Positions 23,101 through 35,468 are shown, counted from the first letter of the stretch. The stretch is DNA of 64,000 bases from Caenorhabditis elegans (GCF_000002985.6 NC_003282.8:12586001-12650000); one strand, 5' to 3'. Numbers and translations are program-made. The notes: generated by a model from the letters alone, not told the origin.

Positions 23101-26100
23101 AGCACTAATTTTTAAGGCCAAAAATTTCAGCTTTGGGACCGAGTTAAGTAGATTCCAAAAACTGATTCTTGTAGCCATAGATCTGATCTTCCATTTTCAC
23201 TTTGTTTTGTCCTCCTAGCGATTGCAGGGGTAACACCATTGCAGGGGTAACCCTAGTCAGACGAATATTTTTTGTTGCGAAAAATTACAAAAACGGTTTT
23301 TTTTTGTAAAAACTGAAGTCGCCTGAAAGAATTGGATCTTTTTCAAACAAAAATGGTTTTTTAATAGAAATTGATTTTTTTCATTTTTTGTTTTTTGGGC
23401 ACATTTTTTCGGATGGTTTTGAACAAAAATTGATTTTTTTTGGTTTTTACAAACACAGGTTTTTTTTCAATTTTTTCGTGGAATTTTGGCTTAAAAAGGT
23501 TATTTTTGACATCAGACGAAATTTGCAAAAATTACAAAAACGGTTTTTTTTTGTAAAAACTGAAGTCGTTTGGATGAATTGGATTTTTTTGTTTTTTTAG
23601 TAAAAATTGAATTGTTATTTTTACAAAAACAAAATGATTTTTCGGTTGTACGAACGAAAATCCGGCAATTTCACTGAAAAATATAACTTTCTGGGTTTTT
23701 TAAGTGAAAAATGTCTGTTTTTTTAAAATTATTTTTTAAAAACGAAATCAGCAAAGAAAAAAATTCGAAAAATTATTTTTTGATTCTATTGCGAGAATAT
23801 CTTGAAAACTAAAACAAATTCTTGTATTTTTGATAGAAATCTTCAAAAAAAGCGAAAAAAAACTCACTCTTTCCACCATCAGTCTCTCTAACATATTTTC
23901 GCATAAGAAATCCACTATAATATTCGACAACTGAATCTGGATCAACTTCATATATTTGTTGTGGCTGCCGTCTTGATGTTGAAGCAACTGAACCATTTGC
24001 CGTCGAGTTTTTAGCCGAATTTTGTAGTGAAATCGCATTATCTTTTATACTTTGAAACAAAGTTTTGAGCATTTCCCGTTTAAAAGTACACCCTGTATGA
24101 GCGATATTCGTTATAAAATCCCGAGCCGTCATTTTCTTTCCCATATTTGGTCCATGAAGATCCGAATTTAAAAGAAGAAGAGCACATGTCAACGTGTGAA
24201 CTTCATCCAAACTATCAAAAATCGCAGGATTACATTCCAGGTATCGAGCAGAAAATACTCGGAGCAAACGTTCACGAGCTGATGATTCACCACGGAGCTC
24301 TACTCGGCTCAAGAATTCCCGAAGAGCTGCATCAATTCGTGTTGTTGAGAATTGGAAGAGTTCGAGGTATTTGACGAGTATCAGGAAGGAGAACTCGTTT
24401 CTGTAAAAATTATGAAGTTTTTCGAGACCATTTGTTTTGAATAAAAAACTGACTGCTCGTTGAGCCGATCGGCGACCTGTGTTGATGTGCAATTCTTCAA
24501 CTCATACAGATTTCGAGCAATTTGTGCAGCTTCTCGTTCTCCGCCAACCGAATTCGTTGAAGTGCTCGGTACGGCTGTTTGATTGAGATTACTGCTCTCG
24601 GCGGATCGAAGTGATACTCCTCCAGTGGCTCCTCGACCTACAAAAATTCAAAAAATATACATTTTTCAGAAAAATAAACACAATTTTTAGAAATTAATTT
24701 TTAAAGAATAAATTTTCTGGAAATTCCTGGAATTCTCAAAAAACATTTCCCATACTTTCAGAAGTTGCATGGAGTGACGGACTGGCTGATGCTGAACTAT
24801 TGCTCGCCGCCGTGTTTGGAGTCGTTCTAGATTCGAAGATTTGTTTCCGTAGAGATGGGGATCCATGTTTTGGTGTAGTATCCTGAGTACTGTAGTATAC
24901 ATGTGAAAACATTCCATCTTGATCGTAATGGTTACTAACACCACTTCCATCGATTGTTACCACTGAATGTTTCGACGGAGTGTCCTTTTCCTGAAATAAT
25001 TTCGGTAAATTTTTGGGGAATTAGTACTAATTTTATATTTATTAATCAAATTTCGAGTTTGCATATATTTTCGTTAACTTTCAGAGATTTTGAGCCAAAA
25101 ATCAAAGAAAAATTATGGAAATCAGGTTTTTTCAATCCCAAAACCGCAAAATTTCAAGCTTTTTAAGGTGAAAGATTTTTTGCGGAAATTTTTTTTGCAC
25201 TAAATTGGCGTGAGCCGAGGGTGTTTCAATGTTGAATTTTTTCGGCTTAAATTTTCAGTTTTTATTAATCTTGCTCTAAGAAAAATTAACTTACACTATA
25301 ATTCTCCGGTGACCTGAAACTTTGCTGATGGGAATTATTTGACATATCCTTTGCGTCCAATGATCCATTCAGGTCATCATCTACGTCATCATAAACTGGT
25401 GAACGGGATGGTCCGTCTGAAAATATTAGTTTTTTTATGGAAAAATAAATAATTAACGAAATTGTGAAGGTTTAATAAAATTAATTTTTATGTATATTAT
25501 TTAATTTTTTTCCCACGAAAATAAAGATTTGTGATATAATTAAATTATTTTAATCGATGAAAAATTACAGATCATTTCACAAAAGCAAATCTCGAATTTT
25601 CTGAAAAATTTTATGAAATTTTTCTTTTTTTTTTAATCAAAACTTTTTGTGATATTTTTGGAAAGTGATTCTATTGGTTTTCAATAAATATTTCCGTAGA
25701 AAAGTAATAACATTTTTCGGTAGCTTTTAGTGTAAAATTTGAAAAAAAAAGCACACACAATTTCATTTTTTCTAAAAAAAATCCAGCAAAAAAGGTTACC
25801 TCCATTCGATCGAAGATGTGGTGAAAGTGTGGATATTTGTGGTGACGAATTGTACGAATGATGATGATTATCAGTTGGCATTGTGAACATTGCACTACGA
25901 AGACTTTTTGCAACGATCTCCTCGTTCGGAGATTTCATGTCGTTTGATACTACTGAACAAAAAAGTTTTCAATGTGAAAAGTGCGAAATTTATGCCATTT
26001 TAAATAATATTTAAATTAAATACGTTGATGTGTTCTTGGAAAATGTATTTTATAATTTTTTGAAAAAAATCGGCAGGAAAACTGATTTTTTTCAAAATAA

Positions 26101-28719
26101 GAGAGCAATATTTTCTAACAGAAATCTAGATTTTTCTTAAATATTCAAATTTCAAAAACTAAATTTATTTTGTTAGCGTTTTTCAGCTTATTTTTCAGCA
26201 ACTTTTCGTTGGTTAAAATTTAAAATTAAATGTTTATAAAATCTTTAAATTTCTATTTTAAGTTTTCTAGCACTTTATAGCTCGATTTTTTCCATAAAGA
26301 TCTCAAATTTCAAGCAAAAACCCCAAGTTTCAACCTAAAACCCTCTTAAATGAGTGCTAAACAACCTCTAAACGGATAAAAATGTTAGTGTGCAGTCAAG
26401 TGAGAGAACATTCAACACAACAGAAAAACACAGTACTACCGGGTGGCCTGAGGAGGAGGGTGCTAACGCAAATAAAAATGTGTGAATGGAAATTGATAGA
26501 AAAAAATGTGGTGGCGGTGGAAAAAGGATAGATAGAGAGACAGAAAACATTCCCTATTATAACTGTGCCGATCGCCTCCGGGAAAGCATTCTAGAAATGA
26601 AATTTGTTTCGGGTTTTTCTTCGAATTTTGTGCAATTCGAAGCTATTCTAAAGAGTAGAGGGACTTAAAAGAATTTTCCGATTTTTTGGCTTTCATACTT
26701 AAGTAGACTGAAAATGGCTAGAAACGGCCGAACATCATAAGGAGATTTTTCAAAATTTCAGTTTTTTGGGGGCGGAAATTTCCAAAAAAGGGCTAAATAT
26801 TGCTTAAGTTTAGAATTTCGCAAAACTTTTCAGTGTCAGAGGCAGGGAATCAGTTTTTTTTTCATTTTTTGTATATTTTGGTGATCTAGTTTGTTGATTT
26901 AGGTTAGCAATTATTTTTTTAAAAAACACTTTTATTGAAAAAAAAACCATAAATTGGAAAATATATTGTTTGAATTATAAAACCTCAAGTTTTAATCCAA
27001 AAATATGGAAAAATCAGTTGTTTCGATTTTAAAACACTTTAATTTGAAAAAAATTTCAATTGTCCGTGTTTTAAGGACTAAAAACTTGGTAAGAAAATTG
27101 CAAAACAAATTGCAAACATTCTGATTTATCAGGACAAAAACATGCAATTAGTCATCAAGATCGTGAGCGTTTCTTTTTTTTGAAAAAAATTAGCCATATG
27201 TTTTTATCGGTATGTTTTAATTTCTAGAAATTTTATAAAAACAATTTTTCTGTTTAGAAAAAAGGGTTAAAAATCAATGGAAAATCGTAAAAATTGTGAG
27301 ATTTCTTCTTCTTCTTTTCGAAAACTTTTTGCATCCAATTAAATCCAGATGTTTCATTTTTTTTTCGTTTAAAAATTTCAAAAGCTCACCAATAAATTGT
27401 TCTTCATCAACAACCATCACTTCATCATCATTTTCATTTGGTTTCTTCTGATTCTCTTTTTCATCAGTAGTCATCATTACAGTTTCTTCTTCACTTTCCT
27501 CTACATCAGTGCTCTCCATTCGTTCAATTGGAGCTGTTTTAAGCATTCGAATAGCTGTTGGTGAAGACTCTTCTGACGTTTTTCGTGCCAAACTACCACG
27601 TCTTTCGATTTGGCTTGTTGAAACTGGAACTTTTAGAACATTGGAATTAAAAGATAGAAAATTATGGAAAACAGTTTTTTCTAATTTTTTAGAGCTAATA
27701 TTCAAGTGATTTCTATAAATTGAGCCGAATATTCCAAATTTTCAGCTTTTTTTTTATAGTTTTCAGAGTTTTCAGAGAATTTTTTCAGAAATTAAATATA
27801 AAGTTTTCAGGTAAGCTGTTCTGCTGACACTTGCACCTTTTTTAAGCTTTCAGAAAAATTTTTCACAATTTTTTTTGTATTTTTCGTCGGAACTGGAACT
27901 TCGGGCACATTATATATAACTTTTAAGCCAATTTGAGTATAAAATGCTTTTTTTTTTAATTTTGCAAAATTTCAAGCGATTTTTACGGAAATCTCAGCTT
28001 TTTTTGGAGAATTTCTCACATTTTTTTCGCAAAAGCCGTAAAGTGTTACCTGGAAGTCTTGACAGTTTCTGGGCCGCCGCTCCGTTTCGATTCATCGATG
28101 GAAACGAAACTCCCGCAGAGGCGGTGGCTCTTGACAGCTGATGTGGGTGAATGCTCGATGCAACTGTGGTACCTGGAGGCAGTTGGTCGCCGAGAAGCTG
28201 AAAAAAGAAGGGAAAAGGTTAAGAAGAAACACTTTTTTTCACTCAGGAGGGAGGGATGAAAAGATGAGGGCATTTTAAATTTATTGGAAAACCACAACTT
28301 TTATGCCTAAAAAATTTTTAAAAAAAATTTTGAAAAGAAATTTCAGTTTGAGGCCTCAAATCGCAGAGCATTATTTCAGAAAAAAAATATATTGAAAAAT
28401 AGTTTTTTTTTTAATTCTTCAAAAAGGTCTTTGGAACATTTTAATGACCGAGAGCTGGAAAAATGAGAAAAGTTCAACTGTATACATTTTCCAAAAACCA
28501 AAATTTTTGCTATTTTTTGGAAGAAAAACATTTGAAATTTTTAATTTTTTCTAAAAATCAAATCCAAACCTTTGCATAAGTGCTCGAAACGTTCCGATTA
28601 AGAGAAATGAGCACATCACCGGACATTACAAAAGCCTCGGACTTTTTGACATTCCGGCGAGGGGCTCCATCAATGGTGGCCAGTGCCTCTTCGGCTCCCG
28701 ACGACGCCACCTTCGCCAT
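20104..28719 (-). CDS. efa-6: EFA-6, Arf6 guanine-nucleotide exchange factor (Sec7-PH)
   Basis: Ten exons (minus strand): 28719-28570, 28197-28050, 27623-27390, 25952-25800, 25416-25295, 24990-24756, 24637-24454, 24400-23868, 21464-20959 and 20289-20104. The joined frame is 816 aa. The N-terminal half is disordered (Ser/Thr/Asn-rich). Residues 25-42 (KKSEAFVMSGDVLISLNR) coincide with the short motif reported to mediate EFA-6's cortical microtubule activity. The Sec7 domain covers about 385-560 (RLNEQNEFSFLILVKYLELF, LLLLNSDLHGPNMGKKMTAR). A PH domain covers about 587-700 (RRSWRMVYARLRGLVLYFDT), and a coiled-coil tail follows. Family role: Arf6 activation at the plasma membrane through PIP2 binding. 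In worms EFA-6 also limits cortical microtubule growth and axon regeneration. The second Sec7 motif keeps the catalytic glutamate (E447) but reads GESS instead of GE(T/A)Q. A 1.6-kb foldback sits in intron 8. Confidence 0.95.
21681..23256. mobile_element. 1.58-kb foldback (giant inverted repeat) with tRNA-like sequence in each arm
   Basis: Positions pair around a centre at about 22463.5. 21687-22440 is the near-perfect reverse complement of 22486-23240, with a loop of about 45 bp. The left end reads CTAGGGAATGGTGTTACC. The right end is the complement with an extra 10-bp copy of GCAGGGGTAA before CCCTAG. Identical 60-codon frames at 21966-22148 (-) and 22779-22961 (+) are a consequence of the symmetry. 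Each arm contains a tRNA-like stretch (21911-21963 and its mirror). There is no transposase frame. It lies in intron 8 of efa-6. Confidence 0.9.
21905..21965 (+). other. tRNA-like pseudogene segment in the foldback's left arm
   Basis: ATGGCCGATTGGTGAACTC resembles a Leu/Ser-type A box and D arm. AGGTCACGGGTTCGTTCCCC resembles a B box and T arm. The T stem has two mismatches and no acceptor stem can be formed, so this is a tRNA-derived fragment rather than a tRNA. The mirror copy is at about 22962-23022 on the minus strand. Confidence 0.5.
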
Positions 28720-28722
28720 CAC

Positions 28723-28729
28723 TCTGAAA
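28723..28729 (-). promoter_or_regulatory. efa-6: splice acceptor 4 nt before the efa-6 ATG
   Basis: Minus-strand CGTTTTCAG ends at 28724, leaving the four-base leader AGTG before the ATG at 28719. Such a short leader is typical of SL1 trans-splicing in worms. A conventional intron from an upstream non-coding exon (see 29420-29760) is the alternative. Confidence 0.55.
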
Positions 28730-29533
28730 ACGAGATGATTGTAGAATAAAAAACGTTTGAAAAAGTATAGAAAAGGTGTCAAGAGGTATAATATTTCGAT
28801 GACGAATTCAACAATGACCATCAGAGTGTTTATATAAACACGTGATGGAGGTGAGTTTATTTTCAAAATATTCACAAGCGGAAGCAACAAAAAAACACTT
28901 CAGCACCGTAAATTTATTCGAAAAGTTCCCTTTTGATTTTAGCATTAAAAAATAAAAATTTGGAGGAGAATTTGATTTTTTTATAAGAAATTCACAACTT
29001 TTCGGGCTAAAATGCTTAATTTTGGGCCACTTTCGCTAATTTTTTGTGTATTTTTTTTTCAAATTTCCTTATTTTTTAATGTAAATATTTTATAAACTAA
29101 AATGGTGTTTATTTAAGTTTTTTAGCATTGAGCATGAATAAGAGAGAAATTGATACAAGATGCTTTGCGAAAAAACACCAAAAATCGAGAATTTTAGATC
29201 AAAACTATAAAAAAATAAATGCACACTTCTTCTCACGGAGTACACGAGCTGCGTAAATCGACAGTCTCAAAGATTACGAAGTTTGAAAGTTTGTGCTGAC
29301 AGTAAAAGATTTTTAGAAATTGCGATAAAATCGCTTTCTGGAAAAGCAAATTTTTCCGAATTATCTAGATTCTTACACTCAATTCGAAAAAGTACAAATC
29401 TTTTCAACAAAATCATAAAACTCTGCACAGCTGTTACCACCGGGACGACGTCACACCTCATTCGTCTCCTCCTCCTCCTCTTCCATCACCTCCCTGTTTG
29501 CCCATCAGATTGTAGTGTTGTATAATAAAATTC

Positions 29534-29542
29534 GAGATAGAC

Positions 29543-29579
<37 letters not shown>
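29534..29579. repeat. GA microsatellite
   Basis: An almost pure (GA)n run with two CA interruptions, about 46 bp. On the minus strand it forms a polypyrimidine tract next to the candidate efa-6 promoter patch. Frames reading Ser-Leu repeats across it are artefacts. Confidence 0.9.
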
Positions 29580-29583
<4 letters not shown>

Positions 29584-30171
29584 GTGTGGAACTAAACGTC
29601 CATTCCTCCCCGCTGTGCAGAAGACAACAACTGGTCGACTCCCGAAGGTGCGTTTTGAGCAATCTCGCGAAAAGCTGACAGTTGCGCGGAAGGATGGAAC
29701 ACATATTTCCGCCGCGCACACTGATCAGTCAGTTAACAAATATTGTCTCCAGAACGACGCACCCCAGAGAAAGTGATTAGGCGGTAAGGAGGGTTTTCAC
29801 ACCTCACCCCCGTATCATAAAGTTTCTACGGAAGATTAGCGTGATTTGGAGCTGAATTGTATGAAACTAGAAGCTCCAAGAAGGTTCTTGACGTTCCAAA
29901 ACGTGGGAAGGTCGGAAAAGCGATACTTTGTGGAATTTGGAACGAAAAACTTATTTATGCGAGTTTGTTGCATTAAAGCTATCGAAATTTGCACAGGAAT
30001 CAGCAATTATAGCGATCAACGATTTTTTCAAAGTTTTCGACAATTTCGATTTCAGAAAAATCGAGCTATACTGAAAACTTTCCAAGATAGATGACGCTAA
30101 ACCAATTTCGATATAAAGCCAAGCTAAAGCAATTTTTAGCTCTCGTATGTGGTGCGAGGCTTTCCGATTAA

Positions 30172-30257
30172 GGTTTGATCTACAAATAATGCTGCAATTT
30201 TGCCCAAAAAATGTGACTCTTCTCCCGCATTTTTTAAAGATCTACGTAGATCAAACC
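30172..30257. repeat. short inverted-repeat element (GGTTTGATCTAC termini)
   Basis: GGTTTGATCTAC at 30172-30183 and its exact complement GTAGATCAAACC at 30246-30257 bracket 86 bp. The inner junction TCTACGTAGATC is itself palindromic. Size and termini fit a small non-autonomous DNA element. Confidence 0.6.
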
Positions 30258-31056
30258 GAAATGAGCCATCACGTGCTCTCGTCGGCAAAAACGAAAGTAC
30301 AACGGAACGAGTATTACAACTCGAAGGCGAAGAAGAATCTCCATTGGATAATTGGTCCCTCGCAGAAAGATGAATGGACTTAGAAAACTACGGAGTACGA
30401 AACAATTTGGTCTACACCTATTGTTTCAGAATGTTTTCTGTAAAACTAGCGATTTTGTGTAAAATCGAAAGGCGAGGAGACACACAACGAAACAACTGGC
30501 AATATAAAACTCGATAAAATTGGCGAGATCCTCTTCTCTTGACCCTAATAGGCTAATCCACTTGATGCCAACACCAACCACGAATGCAAAGTTTTCGATA
30601 GAAAATGTCGAACTAACAGGTGTGCACACAAAACGGCGAACGTTTATGACATTTCAGCTTCATCTCCGCCTCTCCATCATACAAACAGATGAACCACGTT
30701 TTCAGAGAATATTCATTTTATAGGTTTTCCTCCGAGTTTTATGAAACTTGCCGATGGAATTTGAATGAAGAAGAAACATTGCCTCGAAGTGTGCGAAATG
30801 ATTCAAACTTTTTAGACTGTTTACTTTTGAAATGGAGAGTTTTTTGGTCATTTTTCTGAAAATAACGACCAAAACTTTGGAATTTGCCGGCTCCATATGA
30901 ATTCCCAGACACTTGAGAGCTGCAGCTATTTTTCGGAGATCAATTCCGAAAAAACCACTTCAAATAATCTAGAAACGTCTACAATTTACAGAGAAAACCC
31001 CTCAAAATTCTGTGAAGCAAATGCATTCAAAAAATATTATTAATTTTGACTAAAAC

Positions 31057-31188
31057 TTCCCTCCAAAATGAGCAGCCATACCCATTTTCCAACCAATCAG
31101 CGTCTTCGAACTCCGCCCACTCCGTCTGATTGGTTGAAAAATTGGCGGAGCTAATCGCTGATTGGTCGCAGTTCTCATTTTGGAGGAA
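31057..31188. mobile_element. 132-bp MITE-like element
   Basis: The termini TTCCCTCCAAAATGAG (left) and CTCATTTTGGAGGAA (right) are near-perfect inverted repeats. Inner CCAATCAGCG and CGCTGATTGG form a second nested pair, so most of the element folds into one hairpin. The GC-rich interior differs clearly from its AT-rich surroundings. Confidence 0.7.
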
Positions 31189-31374
31189 ACTGAAAAAAAA
31201 ACGAGAGACTATGTAGTCCATTGAAATTTGTATCTTTCAAAAAAGAACCCAATAGAACTGAAAAACCTCAGCTTCCGATACTTGTTGAAAACAATTGAAA
31301 AACTGCAACAACACACAAAAATGTGTGTGGTTCGCGGAGAGGGTAATGAGTGTCCATCCAAGGCGGTATAACAA

Positions 31375-31393
31375 GGGGGGGGGGGGGGGGGGG
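31375..31393 (+). repeat. G19 homopolymer tract
   Basis: Nineteen consecutive G residues. Long G tracts in C. elegans can form G-quadruplexes and are deletion-prone without the FANCJ helicase DOG-1 (established). The length may vary between strains or be miscounted in assemblies. Confidence 0.95.
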
Positions 31394-31733
31394 TAATGAT
31401 GATTCAACGGTCCGATAGCAGCGTCCACAGCAAGCCATGAAGAGGCGAAGAGACAGAGTGTCAAGGCCAATGGAAGCGGTCATCAGCGAGAAACACAGAC
31501 GAATAAGAGACTGAGAAGATAGAAATAGATGGGGGAAGCCGTCTCCAAATGTGGACACTGCTCCGTGTGCTCCGTGTGCTATCGATTTTGGCGCTAACAG
31601 ATTTTTTTAATGCACCACCCGTTGCTGGAGAAAAATGAAAAGAGAATCACAGTGGGTTGTGAGGATTTTTTAAATAAAAATCCTTGATACGAGTGAAGAA
31701 GTAACAGATGCAGCGGAACTGGGGACTTCAGAT

Positions 31734-32465
31734 CAGGGGTGGGTGGCAAACGATTTTTTCGGTAAATCGGCAAATTGCCGGAATTGAAAATTTCCGGCAA
31801 ATCGGCAAATTGCCTTAATTAAAAATTTCCGGCAAATCGGCAAATTGCCGGAATTGAAAATTTCCGACAAATTGCCGATTTGTCGAAAATTTTCGGCAAA
31901 TTGTGGCTTCGCACTTTTTTTTTTTGAAAATTTCCGAATATTAATTTCAATCGGCAAAATTGTACGCATCCTATGAATGTTTCTACATCTAATTTGAAAA
32001 GTAAGCAAATTCTATAAAAATATCTAGAAAAAACGGAAAAAATCAAAAAGACACAGTTTTAAGTGTTTCCGTCTGTTGTGTGTTACTACTAGACACACAA
32101 AGACATCTTTTGACCTACTGGTTCTACCCCGCGAGAAGCAAGTGCGCTCCCTCGCTAATGTCATCATTTCTCTCCTCCCACTGTTTCTGACGATTAGTCA
32201 TTCTTATCTTTATCCCCGCTAGAGAGCAGTCGTCTCTAGCGTTCTCCTACTGTGTTCCCTACAAAGTAAAGCTATAATAAAAGATAGTAAAAGTCTTTAA
32301 AGTGTTATTGTGTATCACAAGACACAACACCGTCTTTTAAAAAATCCCTCTAAAAATTTCCGGCAAATCTGATACCCGGCAAACGGCAAATCGGCAAACC
32401 GGCAGATTGCCGGAATTGAAAATTTCCGGCAAATCGGCAATTTGCCGAATTCGCCGACAAATCAA
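31734..32465. repeat. dispersed TTTGCCG-type palindromic element, copy 2, split by a solo LTR
   Basis: Begins CAGGGGTGGGTGGCAAACG and carries many CGGCAAATTGCCG-like units. It shares the single-copy core of copy 1 in reverse orientation, including GGCAAATTGTGGCTTCGCAC and ATTTCAATCGGC. It is interrupted between 32073 and 32331 by the solo LTR. The uninterrupted counterpart at 47.5 kb runs straight through (GTGTTTCCGTTTTATAAAAA). Confidence 0.8.
32074..32330. mobile_element. solo LTR (257 bp) with 5-bp target-site duplication
   Basis: The insert starts TGTTGTGTGTTAC and ends TCACAAGACACAACA, so it has the TG...CA ends of an LTR with 7-bp inverted termini TGTTGTG/CACAACA. It is flanked by CCGTC on both sides (32069-32073 and 32331-32335). 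The related repeat at 47.5 kb lacks the insert, giving an empty-site comparison. Inside, GCTATAATAAAAGATAG could be a TATA or poly-A region. A 5-bp duplication fits Cer elements of the Gypsy or Bel/Pao type. No internal retroelement sequence remains. Confidence 0.9.
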
Positions 32466-35400
32466 TTTTACAACTTTTGAAATTTTTCACAATTTTGAGA
32501 GCTTTTCATTACTTTGCTTTTTGCAGCCGAAAAAATTTAGATCAAGTTACACGAAAATTACGTGAACTACTAGTTCAAAAATCTGTGTGCTCGTTTTGAG
32601 ATCAAGTTACTAGAAACGGCAATGAAAACCTAACTTTTAATTCATAATAAATTGGATTTCACTTTCCTGGATTTAAAAAATCCCTAAAAAACTCTAAAAA
32701 ACTGACAAAAAATTATCGACTTGTGGAAATTTTTTAGAGAAATTCTTTTTTTTTGGAATTCAAGAAATTCAAAAAATCGTCTCACTTTCCTACAGATTTA
32801 ATTTTTTTTTAAATAAATAACCACTGAGAAATCTCAAGAAATATTGGGGAACTTGTGAGATTGAAAATGGAAATTTCAAATATTTTCACAAAATTTTGTT
32901 GTCTTCAAAATATCGAAAAAAAATATGTTAGAACCTAGAATTTTTAGCAAATTTTCCACAGAAATAAAAATGAAAACTAAAAATCAAATTTACACGGTGG
33001 CAAAACGGTTAATGATAACCAACCGTTATTGAATAGTGAAAACAAAAAGAATCGAGAGAATGAAGAGAACAATGGAAATTACTAGACATCAAGAGATACA
33101 GACGGTTAGACAAAAAAGTGCAGCAGGACTGTTATTCTTCTTCTCCCCGGCGGTTTTTGTTTGCACATTGTTTGGGTAATTTCCTGCTTTTTAATCGTAT
33201 TTTTGTTGAAAATGCTATATAAATTCTAGTTTTGTTAATCGGAATTTCGTTTTTTTGCAAAACTTCGAACAAATTTTCTGTTTTGTAATGTTTTTTAATC
33301 CAATTTTTCGAACATACTACTTAAATAAATGCGAAAATTAAATCAATAAAATTTGAGTGAAGATTCAAATTTTGATGCTCATTTTTTCAAAACCTACAAG
33401 ATGATTGATTTTGGCATATTTTTCCAACAATTTTTATTAAAAATTAGTGCTGGAATGTGCAAATCGATTAAAAGGCGGATAAAAAGTATCTAGAAGTGAA
33501 AAAAAAAACGTTTAGAGTGATTTTTGAGCTTCTTTTTTTAATATAAATTAGATGTTTTCTACATTTCCGCGCTACTTTTAACGAAAATTTAGAGAAATAT
33601 TCCACAAACAGTCATCTTGTAGGATTGCCAAATGGATAAATTATTGGAGTCTACATAGTGCAAAATCCAAAAATCTTTAACATTTTAATTCAATTTTTAT
33701 ACGAAATCATTGATTGGAGTCAGTCTAAATGAATAATCTATCGAAAATCCTCAATTTCAACCAATTACAAAAGAAAATGCCGGAAAAAAGCGTCAATTTG
33801 CCAAAAAAAGTCGTTTCCAACGAGTAAAACTTCTGGTTTGAACACGCCGTCAAGCGATATAATTATTCGCCGTTGTCTCCATCTCATCTTTTTCATGTAT
33901 AAATTGGATACTAGCTGACGTTTATGAAAAATGGTTCGCCTTGAAAATGTGTGTGACATTGCGCCTTTTTTTTGATGATGAACGAACGGAAAAGACAAGA
34001 AAATTACCTGTTTCAGGTTCTTCAGAGACAAGAAAAAATCCTAGGCCGCTGTTTTCGGGGGGAAACTTGGGAATATTAATAATTTTTAAATCGAGTTTTT
34101 TTTCGATTTTTGAATTGAAAGATCACAAGCGTAATAAAACCAAAAATGTGGAGCGATAAGGAGTACACATCTTGTGTTTGACCATACATAAATTTGTACT
34201 AAACCACCAACACGCGAACTATAACAACATCTGCTCGTAGATGAGAGATTCAAAGATTTTATATGATGGAAATTGCAAGATTTTATTTTAAAATTAGTCT
34301 TTAACTTTGAAAAGTTTATTAAAAAATTGAGAATTTTCCATAGTTTTTTCCACTAATCTCCAAGAAAAACGGTTTTGTACATAATCTTTTCCCGGCAAAG
34401 ACTTCCTTCAAAATAAATAAGAAAATTTTTGTAAATTAAAAGTTATACCAACAATTTCCTTAATTTCAAAACTAGAAACTCGATAATTCTGAAAACTTCA
34501 AAAATCCTAACACACTGGATGCTTCACATAAGCTGGGAGGTCACTCGAAAACGTGCTTTGAAACGAAAAATCCGGCAGAAATTGCTCTGGCAAGGTGAAT
34601 GGGAGGGAAAAAATGAAGAAGAACATGTCGTTTAAAACAACGAGAATTTCGAGAGAAGGAGAAATGGGAAAAGTGTGACAGGCGGGTCCGAGATGAAGCA
34701 GAACAACGGGGAATGTTGTCAATAAACTTTTTTGAGGGAGAAAGTGGATTATTTAATTGTTCTGAAAATTATAACCTGGCAAGTGGAAAACAAGAAAATG
34801 AAGGAAAAAACTAGCCTTCACGTGAAAATTATTCAATTATAAAAAAATTTAACAAGACGATTCTCCAAAAATAAATTAGAAAACTAGTTTTAAAACTGCA
34901 AATTCCAAAGATTTTTTAGACTAAACTATCAATTTCTGCGATTTTTTTTGCCGCTAAGAGCAGAAAGCCGAGCAAAGAGATGTTGTGATGATACTCGTAG
35001 TATCCTCTTGGCTCCAGATGAAATGCTACGAGCCGCGCATCTTTTCCGTCAGTGCAATGACACTTCACAACAAGTAAAATGCGAGATGTTAGAGAGATTA
35101 TTGAAGACGAAGAGACGCAGCGATGGAAAATGTCCGCACAGTTGTGTGGATGGACGACGTTCCAATGATGAATTAGACTGAGAAATGAGCAGAAACTGAG
35201 TGAGCAACACATTCGACACGATATTCTAATTTGCGAGGGTAACGTGATGAGCAAAGATGTCTTTTATTTGAAATTTTTGGAAAAATTAAATAAATCTACG
35301 TGATTTTCGCGTGTTTTCTGAATTAAAATCCTAGGTTTCGACATTATAGAGCTTATAGGCGTCCTTTTTTAGCGATTGCAGCCTTGATTTTCATAAAATT

Positions 35401-35468
35401 CAACAAAAAATATGAGGAGAACTAATAAAAAAAAGAAAAGTTTGGACAAAAAATAAATTGAAACTTTA

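Noticed and set aside
34916..35254. 112-codon minus-strand and 77-codon plus-strand ORFs
   Set aside because: Both strands are open over the same patch and no family or splice structure is recognisable.
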